A stretch of DNA of 64,000 bases from Cephalotrichum gorgonifer (lineage: Eukaryota; Ascomycota; Sordariomycetes; Microascales; Microascaceae), in contig ONZQ02000007.1 in NCBI GenBank assembly GCA_900312665.1, forward strand, positions 575,156 to 639,155, in the 5' to 3' direction. The position numbers and the translations under genes are program-made. The first letter of the stretch is position 1. Each line of letters begins with the position of its first letter. Shown piece by piece: positions 22,860-33,486 of the stretch. The notes under the pieces are model-generated. The model did no database searches. It was not told the DNA's origin and worked only from the letters and a program-made list of their open reading frames with translations.

Positions 22860-24715
22860 CTACCTCGGTGTGTTGGTGAGGGTCGCGATGGAGTCCATGA
22901 TGCTCATGGCGGGGCCCACACCCTGCGCGTACTCGAGACTCGGCGTGACTGGTCTGCTCTCCTTCTTGTAGAGAGAGATGTACTGCCTCGAAGCGACGTA
23001 CTCGCTGTCCGAGAAGCCCAGGAGATCCTCAATGTCGGAGCTCCGGTGGCCCTTGACCCTGTTGATCTCCGAGGCCGCGTAGTTGACAATGGCACGACCG
23101 ACCTCTACGCCAGGGCCGTCGAAGAACTTGCCCTCAGAGTTGGGGGTAGTGCGCCTGTCAACGACGACAATGCGCACGGCCTCGTGCTGGCCGAAGACAC
23201 CCTCGGTGTCGACGACACCCGCGGGCAGAAGACCGGCCTTTTCGACCAGCGCGTCGTACGCGCCGATGTCGACGTAGAGGGTCCCGTGCGGGGCCAGCCC
23301 GTGCAGGAGCCAGAAGTGGCGGTCCCGGATTGGGTCCGGGTCCGGAAGGAACCGGGTGTGGAGGGGAGGCTTGTCCTCAAGAAGAGAGATGGAGCTTGTG
23401 GAGCGAGTGAGGGGAGCGAGGTCGTCTTCAGAGTTACACCGGCTATCGGACGTGAGAGGAGAGCCCCTTGACGCCTGGATGTAGCGGACGATCTTCTTAA
23501 TGTTCTTGGGGCTGGAGGCCCTCGTGATGACGGTGGTCACACCCGCAGACGTCGCTAGACGTGCAGCGATGATCTTGGTCGACATTCCTCCAGTACCAAG
23601 AGCTGATCCGGCCGTGGATACTATGACATCATTAGCATCGCGTGATGAAGAGAGAGTGTGTGAAAAAAGGAAAGGACACGCATCAATATTCGCCAAAAAG
23701 GGATAAGCTTACCATCAGCCTGGATGTCAGAGATGTCGTCCACGACCTCGATGGGCTGAGCATCTGGGTGTGTGCGAGGGTTCTTGTCGTAGAGACAGTC
23801 GACATCAGTCATGAGGAAGAGCATGTCCGCGTGCACCATGGCGGCGGTAATGGCGGATAAGGTGTCGTTATCACCGAACTTAATTTCCGAAACGGCGATT
23901 GTGTCGTTCTCGTTGACAATGGGAATGACACCCATGTCGAGGAGCTCGTTGAAGGTGTTTTGAGCGTTAAGGTACATGGTGCGCTAGTATCGATAGTTAG
24001 TACTCGGAATGTCTGACTCGTTGCATGTCCTGCGTTGCATGACTCTGCCAAAGGGACTTTTGTGGAACGGGAGGACTTACATCGGAGATGTCGTTGCGGG
24101 TGAGGAGAATCTGGGCGATGGGCTGGCGAAGGTAGCTGAACAAGCTGTCCCAGAGGGCCATGAGCTGACATTGTCCGATAGCGGCGAGAGCCTTTGGAGA
24201 GAGAAGCCGTCAGAAACCGATCATAACAAGGAAGCTTTGCAAGCTTCGGGTGGGGTGCTTTGTATCGTGACCGAAGGCTGCACCGATATAGGAGGGAAGG
24301 TGAGGTGAGGGTACATCTGAGCAGTACCTACCTGAAGAGATGACAGGCGTTTCGGCCGCTTTTCGACGTCCATGTGTCTCATACCGACACCGATAGCACC
24401 GGACGAGACGATAACGACTCGGTGGCCATCTTCCCGGAGCTTCACCGCCGTCTCTACAACCACTGAGAGGATGGGTAGGTGGGGCTGGCGAGATTCCTCG
24501 TCCACAATGGAACTCGTTCCTGGTGATACCGTTAGCAAGGTGGAGGAAGATATGGAGAGAAAGATAGAGAGATAGGGCAAAAAAAAAGGGAGCACCCCGA
24601 AAAAAGGAGAAATGCCTCAGGGAAGCAAGATTTTTCTCCGTCTCTATGGGCGGAAAAAAAAAGACATACCCAGCTTAATGACAATGGTTTGTCCTTGTCC
24701 CCGAGGTCCCTTCAT
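22860..24715 (-). CDS. PRO1: Glutamate 5-kinase (gamma-glutamyl kinase), first step of proline synthesis, 458 aa
   Basis: Phosphorylates glutamate to gamma-glutamyl phosphate, the committed and usually feedback-controlled step to proline. Five exons: 24715-24670, 24519-24332, 24191-24081, 23983-23713, 23620-22860; all phases agree. Kinase motifs in order are IVIKLGTSSIV (nucleotide loop), VIVSSGAIGVGM, SLQALAAIGQCQLMALWDS, AQILLTRNDI, PIVNENDTIAV with KFGDNDTLSA, LMTDVDCLYDKNP and GTGGMSTKI. A Ser/Asp-rich linker (about residues 270-310) leads to a C-terminal PUA domain (HGTLYVDIGAYDAL, GVFGQHEAVRIVVVD). It is slightly longer than yeast Pro1 (428), mostly in the linker and tail. The second intron uses an unusual AAG acceptor (CCAAAG before 24191), needed to read LQALAAIGQ. 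Confidence 0.95.
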
Positions 24716-25972
24716 ATCTGCGAATGTTTGGTTCCGAGTAGGTACGTCAGGGTATAGCTATAGTCAAGTGACACCGCGAGCGACGAGAAACAGGTAAAGT
24801 AACGAAGATGGCGTCCCAGGACCCATGGAAGGCTCAGAAGAAGACAAGAGAGGAGAGGCGATGTGTGTTTGGGAGGAAGGGAAGTCCTACGAGAAAACTT
24901 GGGAGAAACAAGGAATGGGAAAAGTCGTCTTCTTATTTCTGACCGTCCACGGGAAATGGAGACCCTTCAGGCTTTCCAAGTTCTGCCCAGCTCGGTGCCA
25001 TTCGCTCCCGCTGCCTTAGTTCTAGTTCAAACGGGTACTCGTACTCGAAGAATCCACCTCCACATGTACAAGCGTTTCTAGAGAGCCCGCACGAGGCGGG
25101 AAAGTATAGAATTGACAACCGGGTCCCTCTTTTTTCGAAGGGTCTTCTTGTCGCGTCAACATCACCACGGGTCGACAGAAAGTCGAACAGGCAATTAATA
25201 CAGGGATTTCCTTGAACCTGTTGTTGCAGTCGCAGTCTCACGGAAGTACATGCCGCGGAGGAACGTCCGGAGGACCCCTAATAGGCTGGCCAAGCCGCCT
25301 CTTGGGGCTATAAAACAGGTATCCAGGAAGTAGTCAGGTTTCATGCATGGAAGTGGAGATCTGTGCCTTGGTGTAGTCGATACACTAAGGTACATGCCAA
25401 GCAATGATGTACCTTGCCAAGTACCCTTTGTATCGCCGTTGCCCTGCCCGCCCGCCCCTGGGCCCCGTTAATTTTTCCGCCCCGTGTCGCCTCCACGCCC
25501 TTAATGTTTCTCAAGTAGTGGAGCGAGGCCGCCTACTCGTATGCACTACGTAGTTCATCCCCTCATCCCCCGCTCCAAGTCCTGGCACCGCCTCTCCTCA
25601 CGTCAGCGTTTGCTCGTCGATCCAGCCGTCGACCGCCCGGCAGAAAAGCTCATACATCAAACTATCTGTCCCCACCCATGTGCTTCTTGATGACTCACCG
25701 GGCACCCCGCGTGTACCCACCACATGGTAATTGGAATTTGGTACAACATAGGTGTACCGGTACTCGTACCCTGGATCTGCTGAGTCATCTCCTCGTTCAA
25801 ATCTTCGGATAATACGCGGGTATACCTTTCGGCACGTACGTACTCCTGGTAACTGGTCTTACCTCTACGGGTACTGATTGAATGAAGACGAACCGGCCCG
25901 CGATCCATTAATATCATCTACCTGTGTTCTGTCGAATCCGGGAACTCCGTTACCCTCAGTCCACGCGTCAGG
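24716..25972. promoter_or_regulatory. 1.3-kb divergent promoter region, PRO1 and ATP23
   Basis: The genes at both ends start from here. No supported ORF. TACTCGTA motifs occur at 25036-25043, near 25532 and near 25755. A GC-rich patch (CCCGCCCGCCCC) lies near 25446. Confidence 0.5.
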
Positions 25973-26900
25973 ATGTCCTCGCCAACCCAGTCGCGGACAG
26001 ACCCTCCCGCCTCAGCCGCCCCCCCTTCGACGACCGACGTACCCGCGAACCTCTCCCCCCTCCTCAAGAATGATCCCTCCCGGACGGGCTTCGACCCGGA
26101 GGTAGGGTACTGGATGAACATGTTCAGCTACCTGACCTCCAACATGACCCGCGAGGGCCAGTTCCACTTCCGCGAGAGCCTCTATCGCGAGAACGAGAAG
26201 GAGGACTGCAAGCGGTGCGAAGAGTACCGCGACTGGCTCTTTGCGTACTCACCCATCGTCCGCTTCATGAGCGGCAAGATAGCCGACCTGAACGGCAGCA
26301 TCGACGACAAGAACGTTTACTGCGTTAGGTGCCCGGCCAGGCTGACGGTCGACGGGGAAGTGGTGCGGACGGGAGGCGGGTTCAACCCGTACTCGGGCAT
26401 CAAGATCTGCGCGAACGAGGTCAGGGATAGGAAGCACCTGGAGGACACGCTGACACACGAGATGGTCCACGCGTGGGATTTCCTGAGGTGGAAGATGGAC
26501 GGAGTGCACAACTTGAAGCATGCGGCCTGCACGGAGGTAGGTCTCCCCCCTTTCCCCCCTTCCTTCTGTGTGCTTGCCCCCAACGCCTGGCTTCTCCACG
26601 TTAGCGGCGCCACTTCCCCAGGTCCGTCCGTCCGTGACTGACTCATTGTTCTAACAACACACTACTTGCTAGATCCGCGCGTCGATGCTGAGTGGCGAGT
26701 GCAGGTGGACAAGGGAGGCGTTTACTCGGGGCAACTGGAAGGTGACGCAGCAGTTCCAGAACTGTGTGCGCTCGCGGGCGATAATGTCCGTCCTAAATAG
26801 GCCGGGGTGCAAGGACGAGGCCCACGCGAGCAGAATCGTCAACGAGGTCTGGAACTCTTGTTATTCGGATACTCGGCCTTTCGACGAGGTGTACAAATGA
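25973..26900 (+). CDS. ATP23: Mitochondrial inner-membrane metalloprotease ATP23, 263 aa
   Basis: Peptidase family M76; in yeast it processes the Atp6 precursor and acts as an F0 ATP-synthase assembly chaperone in the intermembrane space. Exons 25973-26536 and 26673-26900 join in phase 0 (donor GTAGGT, branch CTAAC, acceptor GCTAG, 136-bp intron). The zinc-binding motif THEMVHAWD has both His and the catalytic Glu (about H162-E163-H166). Family-typical Cys residues (DCKRCEEYRDW, YCVRCPARL, KICANEV, NCVRSR, GCKDEA) are present, consistent with disulfide folding in the intermembrane space. The end NEVWNSCYSDTRPFDEVY is also typical. The N-terminus is a Ser/Pro/Ala-rich extension rather than a cleavable helix, as in other fungal copies. 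Confidence 0.95.
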
Positions 26901-27244
26901 TGCCACCACGCAATTGATGAACCAGAAATAGATACCCCACCTCTGTATAACACAATAACAATAGACCTGGGTTTGAGTCGATCACGGTTTTGGGGGAGGG
27001 CGCGGCAGATGACATGGAATGCTTGATTTACTGTTCGTATGACTGTTGAACGAGATATAAACGAATAGACGAGAAAGAACAATCCCAACTCCACACATGC
27101 AAGAATCCCAAAGTTAACGCCCTGGCCGCCACCATACAGCCGCCCCATTAATACGCCTCCGTCCCATCCCGCTCATATACTACTATTAAACCGGTACGCC
27201 TCGACACCGGTTAACGAGTCTTTCCCTTGAATAGTTGATTCCCT
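26901..27244. other. Intergenic, convergent 3' ends of ATP23 and Aurora kinase
   Basis: 344 bp of 3' flank for both genes; an ACAATAACAATAG stretch near 26950. No gene seen. Confidence 0.5.
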
Positions 27245-28618
27245 TCAACCTCTCCGTTCCCTATTCGCCGCACGCTCACCCTTGACGCAATGCTTTATGA
27301 TCCAGGGATGAGACTGGACTTGCTCCAGAGGCAGACGATCCTCGGGTTCAAGGACGAGCAACTAATCGGTGAGAGTCAGTAAAGCGGTTCCTTTCAGAGA
27401 AAGCAGGGAGCGGGTTCGTTCAAAGGGCTGCTTTTCCCCCCCGGGAGTGGGCTGGCACTCACCCTTTTTATCAGATCCCTCGCCTCGGGGCTCACAAACG
27501 AGGGGATCTCCATATCACACCGGACGATCCTCCGCTGCGTCATGATGTGCGTGTCCTCAAAGGGCGCCTCCCCGACGAGGAACTCATACGTCAGCACGCC
27601 GAGGCTCCAGAGGTCCACCTTCTCGTTGTACGAGTTGTCCGAGCTCCCCGGCTTGATCATCTCCGGCGGCAGGTAGTCGAGCGTCCCGCACATGGTCTGG
27701 CGACGGCTGTTCGGGGCGTGCACGCTCCACCCGAAGTCGGAGATCTTGATCTCGCCGTGGAGGCCGACGAGGATATTCTCGGGCTTGATGTCCCTGTGGA
27801 TGACGTGCTTCCTGTGCAGGTACCGCAGCGCCGACGCCATCTGCGCGACGTACTGCGCCGCCTTCCACTCCGGGAACCGGTTCTCCCTGCGCAGGTGCTT
27901 GTACAGCTCGCCCTTGCCGGCGAACTCGAGGATGAGGAAGACGCGCTTGCTGTCGTGGAAGTGACCGTAGAGCTGCAGGATGTTGGGGTGGCGGAGGTTG
28001 CTCTGGATCTCGATCTCGCGGCGGACCTGCTTCTCGACGCGGCCCTGCTGCAGCTCGTTCTTGTGGAGGACCTTGAGGGCGCAGATAAAGCCGCTCGTGC
28101 GCTCCTTGGCGAGGTACACCCTCCCGAACTTGCCCTTACCTAGGGGCCGCCCGATCTCGAACATGCCCAGGTGGAACTGCTTCGGCACGGACGGCTGCTC
28201 GACGAGCGCGGTCGCCCTGCGCTCGAGGAGGTCCGTCTCGGCCGAGGAGCGGGCCGAGCCCGCGGGCGCGGCGGTGGGGAGGGGTTTCCGGGTGGGTGAC
28301 GCCGGGTTGTTCTTTCTCTGGACAGCCTGTTGTGACGGCAGCGTCGCCGTTGCGGAGATTGCGTTTGCGGCCTGGGATTGGAGGGCGACCTTGACGAGGG
28401 TCGGCCTGTGAGCGCCCTGGGCGAGGTGGTTTGTGGCCGAGGCGATCTACGCGCTCCAAGTTAGAATTCGAGCACGGTAACATTGAAAGGGGGCGTAGGC
28501 GAGTAGCTAGCTCTCCTCTCGGACTGACCTTGTTCCCGTACTTAGAGCCGTCTCTTGAGCCATTCTCGTCGTTGACGGACATGCTCTCGAGGCGCGCTTC
28601 CAGTGTACGGGTAGCCAT
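27245..28618 (-). CDS. Aurora-family serine/threonine kinase (Ipl1/Ark1-like), 396 aa
   Basis: Mitotic kinase of the chromosomal passenger complex that corrects kinetochore-microtubule attachment. Three exons, 28618-28529, 28446-27463 and 27361-27245, all phase 0, introns 82 and 101 bp. Residues 1-115 are a basic, Ser/Thr-rich N-terminal tail. The kinase domain starts at about 123: FEIGRPLGKGKFGRVYLAKE, CALKVL (K155), the alpha-C glutamate in RREIEIQSNLRHPN, HRDIKPEN (D249), SDFGWSVHAP (D267), and the Aurora-specific activation loop RRQTMCGTLDYLPPEM with the autophosphorylated Thr at about 281. The last exon adds LLVLEPEDRLPLEQVQSHPWI, completing subdomain XI. All catalytic residues are present. 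The combination of DFGWSVHAP and RRxTxCGTxDYLPPE marks Aurora rather than other AGC-like kinases. Confidence 0.95.
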
Positions 28619-29564
28619 GGCTGCGGATGGGATGGGGGTCGGTTTGGTTGTTGGCGGAGGTATGACGGACAAGGGGAGATTTGGATATACGCCCAGGATA
28701 CGAAGGGGGAAGGGAGAAATGTCTTTGGTGTTGTTGTGCGGCTCTGTGGGTGGGTGGGGAGGAGCAGCTGGGCTGGGAGAGAGAGTGAGGCGGTTGGTGG
28801 ATGTTTAGTCAGTCGTGGTTGTCACGGCAACATCACCTCCAGCTAGGTACGGGGACCAGAGTCCAAGCACTGGCTGATCCAAGCTTTGGGGGCTATTAAT
28901 ACTGCCGTATGAAACATTTGATCTCGTGAATCTGCATACTTACTCAATATTAGCTCTCATCGCGTTGTTCTAATTTGTTCATAATCCATAATTTTATGGA
29001 GTTCTGTAGCGAGTATCGCTCGCCCGGAGCAGCTCAAGGACGGGATCTTTGTGACGTTGGATATTTTATTCAAGTATTCCGCCGCACTGGCTCAATTGTA
29101 CCAGGACCGTCCATCGAGAGAGATCATTAAAACTTCTAGAATCTCGATAGTAGCGATATCTACTCGATATGCGCTTAATTGAGTATAGCTGTGCATTTTC
29201 CGAAGCAATTCGGATATTTCGTTCGGGTGCGATTAGTGGTCAAGAGGCGAGGGCCGGTGCAATAGGCGGGCCATAGACTACTAGAGAGAGTACGAGGAGT
29301 ACTTCCAATTGTAGCACATGTAAACCCCACCCATCCATCCCATCCCACCCCACCTTCCAGCTTCCAGCTTCGACCTTCGACCTTCAACCACGGCCACCAC
29401 TACCAATACCGGCCCCGCATCGCAGATCCACACTACATACTGTTCCAAAGCTTCACCCTCCCCACTACCACCCGCAGCACCCAGTGCTCCTCATCACTGG
29501 CCCAACAGCCCTTTTCACGAAACCTTTAAACCCCAAATTCAACTCACACCACAGCCGAGTAGCA
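28619..29564. promoter_or_regulatory. Divergent promoter region, Aurora kinase and TIP41
   Basis: 946 bp between divergent start codons. The centre (about 28860-29200) is clearly more AT-rich than the surroundings. Near 29355-29395 there is a short direct repeat pattern (CTTCCAGCTTCCAGCTTCGA, then CCTTCGACCTTC). No gene seen. Confidence 0.5.
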
Positions 29565-30491
29565 ATGGAGCCCCCGCCTCTCACCACCTTCCCCTCGGCG
29601 ACGAACCCGACCCTGGCGACGAAGTCCCACTCGCAGGGCAACTTCCTCGTCTCGACCACCAAGCTCCCCATCTCCAAGTCCGCCCCCCATAGACGCCATG
29701 TCCAAGCGCCTCGGCATCCCCGTGCCGGAGATGATCTTCGGCGACAACCTCGTCCTCCTCCGCCACGCCCCCACGGGCTGGACCCTCGCCTTCAACGCCT
29801 TCGACGCCCTCGACGCCGTCGGCAAGGACGCCTCCAACATGCTGCAGGTGGCGTACGCCCAGGAGTGGGCCTCGTCGCGCGACAACGTGAAGGAGGTCGT
29901 GAACCCGTTCGACTGGAGCTACTCGAGCACCTACGACGGCACCCTCGCTCCCGGGTCCGCGTCCTTCGCGCCGACCGAGAGGGCGATACCGCTCGAGCTG
30001 CTGAAGAGGAGGGACCCGATCCTGTTCTTCGACGAGGTCGTCCTCTACGAGTCCGAGCTCGACGACAACGGCATATCGCTGTACAGCGTAAAGGTACGCC
30101 TCCACGAGAAGAGGATGCTGCTGCTCGCGAGGCTGTTCGTTCGCGTCGACAACGTCATCGTCAGGGTGCGCGACACGCGCGTGTACGTCGACTTCGAGAC
30201 GGACGAGGTCATTAGGGAGTACACCGCGAGAGAGGATAGCTTCGCCAACGTGAAGCAGGTATGTGCCCCCCCCTTCATTAAAAGCCACTTTGCGACCGTT
30301 TCTGTTTACAGACCTTTTTCCACATCACTCCCCCCCCTTATACATTCTGACTTATCCCCTCCGTCCAGGCACTGCGGATGACGGGGACGTTACCGGACGA
30401 CCTCACCATCGCCCTCCGAGACCCAAACATCCTCGCACCATTGATACCTATCGTAGAGTCGAGGCTAGAATCGGTCAATCTTAAGCGGTGA
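29565..30491 (+). CDS. TIP41: TIP41/TIPRL family regulator of PP2A-like phosphatases, with an apparent 1-base frameshift
   Basis: TIP41 binds type 2A phosphatase catalytic subunits and Tap42 and acts in TOR nutrient signalling. The first 41 codons from the ATG at 29565 read a family-like start ending STTKLPISKSAP. The frame then shifts by one base in a run of six C (29683-29688), after which the second frame continues with IDAMSKRLGIPVPEMIFGDN. Further motifs are WTLAFNAFDALDAV, NPFDWSYSSTYDGT, ILFFDEVVLYESELDDNGIS and VRVRDTRVYVDF. An intron of 110 bp (30259-30368) leads to the last exon, 30369-30491. Counting one C too many gives about 271 residues, the usual length. Either the C run is miscounted or the gene is broken; translation from the in-frame ATG at 29698 would lack the conserved N-terminus. 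Confidence 0.85.
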
Positions 30492-30913
30492 GCACGTCCG
30501 GACTATCCACCTTCCGATGTGTAGAAGGGAAAAGGGGGGAGGAGGTGTCGAGCAGGAGATCTGGTGCTTACAACCGGGGAGTACATGGAACAGATATTCG
30601 CATAGGCGTTTCGGTCAAATTCTCACGATATGGGACATGAAATTACCAGAGTTTTAGAACTTGTTCATAATGGGAAATCAAATTACAGAACTCCCGTCGT
30701 TTTCCTATCCTACCTCCCTTCCCACACCCTCTCCGCTAAATAAGAAAAAAAACACTTCTAAACGGTAGGATCGTGAGAAGAAGCCGCCCAATAAGACCCC
30801 CTCCCCGTGCAGGCGCCAACGCCACGTTTGATCCGAACGAAACACCGTGCCCCCATCAACCTGGTTAAAACAAACCAAAACTTAAAGAAAAAGCACCATA
30901 TTGGCAATGCCCT
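30492..30913. other. Intergenic, convergent 3' ends
   Basis: 422 bp between TIP41 and the 586-aa gene. A-rich stretches near 30744-30752 and 30880-30895; no gene seen. Confidence 0.5.
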
Positions 30914-32674
30914 TCAGCGGGCATCAAGGGGCGAAGAACTCCTGGCCGTCACCTCCTCGAACGCCAGCTCCCACCTATCCACCTCCTTGAACTTGGTCGC
31001 CGCTTTCTTCAGCTCCTCCTTCGGATCCTCAATCTCCGCCGCGCCAGAAGCCGTGAACGAGTCGTCAGGCAGCGGCCCGAAGCTATCGTCGCCGGCGTTT
31101 CTCCCTCCGTACGTTCGCGTTACGCGACGGTTCGATCCAGGGGTCCGAGAGCTCTTGGCAGCGGACTGTGGGTGTCCGGCGCGCGAGCCCGGGCGCGCCG
31201 AGGCACCCCGCTGGGGTCGGGAGCGGCTGGCTCCTCGCCTGGAGCGGGAGGGCATGTGCGCGAGCTCGTCGTCATCGGCTCCGAGGCTGGACACGTCCAC
31301 TTCGTCTCCACTATCGGGGCCGTCAGAATCTTCCCGCGCGTGCCTGTTTCGGCGCGCGGGCAGGAGTGAGGTGAGTTGCGCCGTTTGCGGGCTGGGCGAG
31401 GCCTGTCTCTTGGCGTTGTGGGCGCGGGGCTTCCCTCCCTTTCTCGTCTGCGCGCGGGTGGGCGAGTGGTTGGGCGAGTGCGTGAGAGACGGTGGAGAGG
31501 AGAGGTCGGATGAGTCGTCGGCAAGCCTGGCATGAAGTGGAGTGCTGGGGGACATGCGGCGGCGGCGCTTGGCTAGGTTTCTTATGGAGGGCCATTCGGC
31601 GGCCTCTGATCCGCTACTGGCAGGCGGCGCCATGATCTCATCCAGGTTGATAGGGGTTGTGGGTCGTCCGCGATCGGCTTCGGGCGACAGCGGCGACCGC
31701 GGTGACGCCAGCGACGAAAGTGACGAGTCATCAGAGATGTTGGCCACATCATCCTCGTTATCGTCTACATCCTGATTGCCCTCTTCCTCTCTAGATCCCG
31801 GCTCAGCGCGGGACGGGTTCCCCGCGGGACTACCACTAGTCTCCGCTTCCATCTCCGAGCTCTTTCTCTTCCGGGTCCCCACGCCCGAAGTTCGAACGCC
31901 CGCCTCGCTGCTCGCCGGGGCGGCGATTCGAGTCTGCCGGCGCTCCAACGGAGTCGACACCGCATCCGGTCTGAAATCGTCCTCTAGTTCAATGTCCGAC
32001 TCGTCAGATAGCGTCTCGCGCCGTGGCCTCCGGTTCGTGCTGAGTATACTAGGCTCCCTAGCACGTCTCCTGAATTGGCCAAAGTTGAAGGTCGAGCTGA
32101 CACTAGGCGTATTCACACCCCGGCTGCTCGGCCGGATGTGGCCCCCGTCCCTACTCGCGACACTCGGGGCCCTCGGCCGCCGCATAAACTGCCCCGCACT
32201 AATCGTCGACGTGTTCGCAGATCGCCCTCTCGACGGCGGCCGCTCTATCCCAGAATACATGCTCGTGAACAGTTCCTCGTCAACATCCAGTCCGGACGCG
32301 TTGTTCCTCCTGACCCTGTCGCGTCCCCTGAGCTCCGTGGTGTCGTCCCCCACCGCCCAGGCCTCTAGTAGAGAGTCGCTAGTCGTGACGTCCTCCGCTT
32401 CGAGGTTGCGTAGCGCGGAGTCGCGCCTCCTAGTCGCGCTGGTAAGGGCCCTCCTCTGCTGGGGACCGCTCGCGGAACCGAGTCTCGATAGGAAGGAATC
32501 GGGGGCCGGCCTGTTCTCCTTCTCGGAGCTATCGGGCTGCGCGGCCTGTGCGGGCGCCATCTGCTTCATGGGCGTCGCTGAAGCGGCAGCCGGGGCTGGT
32601 GGAGCGTCGGTCGCGATTTCCGCATTTGCTCGGGCAGGCTGCCGCCCACGGCGGGCGCGTTTTGGTCGGGGCAT
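30914..32674 (-). CDS. Large intrinsically disordered, probably nuclear protein, 586 aa
   Basis: Single exon starting at the first ATG of the frame (MPRPKRARRGRQP, a likely nuclear localisation signal). Nearly the whole chain is low complexity: Ser/Arg/Asp-rich with several acidic patches (EEEGNQDVDDNEDD, DDSSLSSLASPRSPLSPE). Two related motifs, SAGQFMRRPRAPS and FNFGQFRRRAREPS, lie about 40 residues apart near residues 160-215. Basic KRKSSE and AKRRRRMSP segments follow. The last 60 residues look conserved and ordered (TRTYGGRN, then EELKKAATKFKEVDRWELAF). There is no enzyme motif. I do not recognise the family; a chromatin or cell-cycle role would be in keeping with its composition but is not shown. 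Confidence 0.72.
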   Translation of the reverse strand: MPRPKRARRGRQPARANAEIATDAPPAPAAASATPMKQMAPAQAAQPDSSEKENRPAPDSFLSRLGSASGPQQRRALTSATRRRDSALRNLEAEDVTTSDSLLEAWAVGDDTTELRGRDRVRRNNASGLDVDEELFTSMYSGIERPPSRGRSANTSTISAGQFMRRPRAPSVASRDGGHIRPSSRGVNTPSVSSTFNFGQFRRRAREPSILSTNRRPRRETLSDESDIELEDDFRPDAVSTPLERRQTRIAAPASSEAGVRTSGVGTRKRKSSEMEAETSGSPAGNPSRAEPGSREEEGNQDVDDNEDDVANISDDSSLSSLASPRSPLSPEADRGRPTTPINLDEIMAPPASSGSEAAEWPSIRNLAKRRRRMSPSTPLHARLADDSSDLSSPPSLTHSPNHSPTRAQTRKGGKPRAHNAKRQASPSPQTAQLTSLLPARRNRHAREDSDGPDSGDEVDVSSLGADDDELAHMPSRSRRGASRSRPQRGASARPGSRAGHPQSAAKSSRTPGSNRRVTRTYGGRNAGDDSFGPLPDDSFTASGAAEIEDPKEELKKAATKFKEVDRWELAFEEVTARSSSPLDAR

Positions 32675-33486
32675 TATGGTTTGGTCGAAGCTTCCCGATT
32701 TCTGGCAGTGAAGGTGTGCGTGGGAATGTGATAATTATAGTGGGCGCGCTGGGTCTAAATTTCATATGTCTCTGTGAATTTATTGGGATAACCTCGTGAG
32801 AATGATATTCTTGTGTAAGAATGTATGGGCGCATCAGTGCTCGTCTGGGGAAGAATTGTGAGGCGTGTCGGGTGTGTGTGTTGGTGGTGGGAAATTTGGT
32901 GTGCAATTGACGCGTCGGCGTCGCGAATGAGCTAAAGACCCCGCCCCACCTCGTGTTTACAAAGTACTTCAACGCAGGAGCTCGGGCCACTCACTTTACC
33001 AGAGAAGCTCTGCCCTCCTAATGACTACTGGATGTTTTCATCGTTAAGTCGAAGTGGGCCAATCATGGACCACCCACCCCCACCACGCCAAGGACCATGA
33101 CTTGAATATCGTATGGATGCCGGGAGCTTTTTGCATGATACTCGAAACTATTTTATTGAGGCAAGCGATGTGCTAATACCCAGACCGGTACACCTCACGC
33201 GTTAGGATAGCTTCCTTGGCTTCGTGATATCTTCCGTAGAGTCCACCCCGAAGAGCAGGATCCCGTTCACGGCCTCGCCCATTGGGTGTCTCTATCTGGA
33301 CGATATGGCTCCCGTGAACCTCGAGGAACTCATCATGTGGCGGAAAATACGCAGTAAAAAGTGTAGTGTCTATTTCCCATTCATCCTTTCTAACCAAGAT
33401 ATACCGAGACCAGCCTCCTTCGTACAAATATACACACATATTATACACAGCGCGCTGTCACGCTCACGGCCACCCCATGCATCCAT
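32675..33486. promoter_or_regulatory. Intergenic: promoter of the 586-aa gene and 3' flank of MRH4
   Basis: 812 bp. Both flanking genes are on the minus strand, so the part near 32675 is promoter and the part near 33486 is MRH4 3' UTR. No supported gene; small ORFs here lack any family signal. Confidence 0.45.

Noticed and set aside
28860..29200. AT-rich patch considered as a repeat-induced-mutation-decayed transposon
   Set aside because: Too short, with no terminal repeats or recognisable transposase fragments; ordinary promoter DNA explains it.
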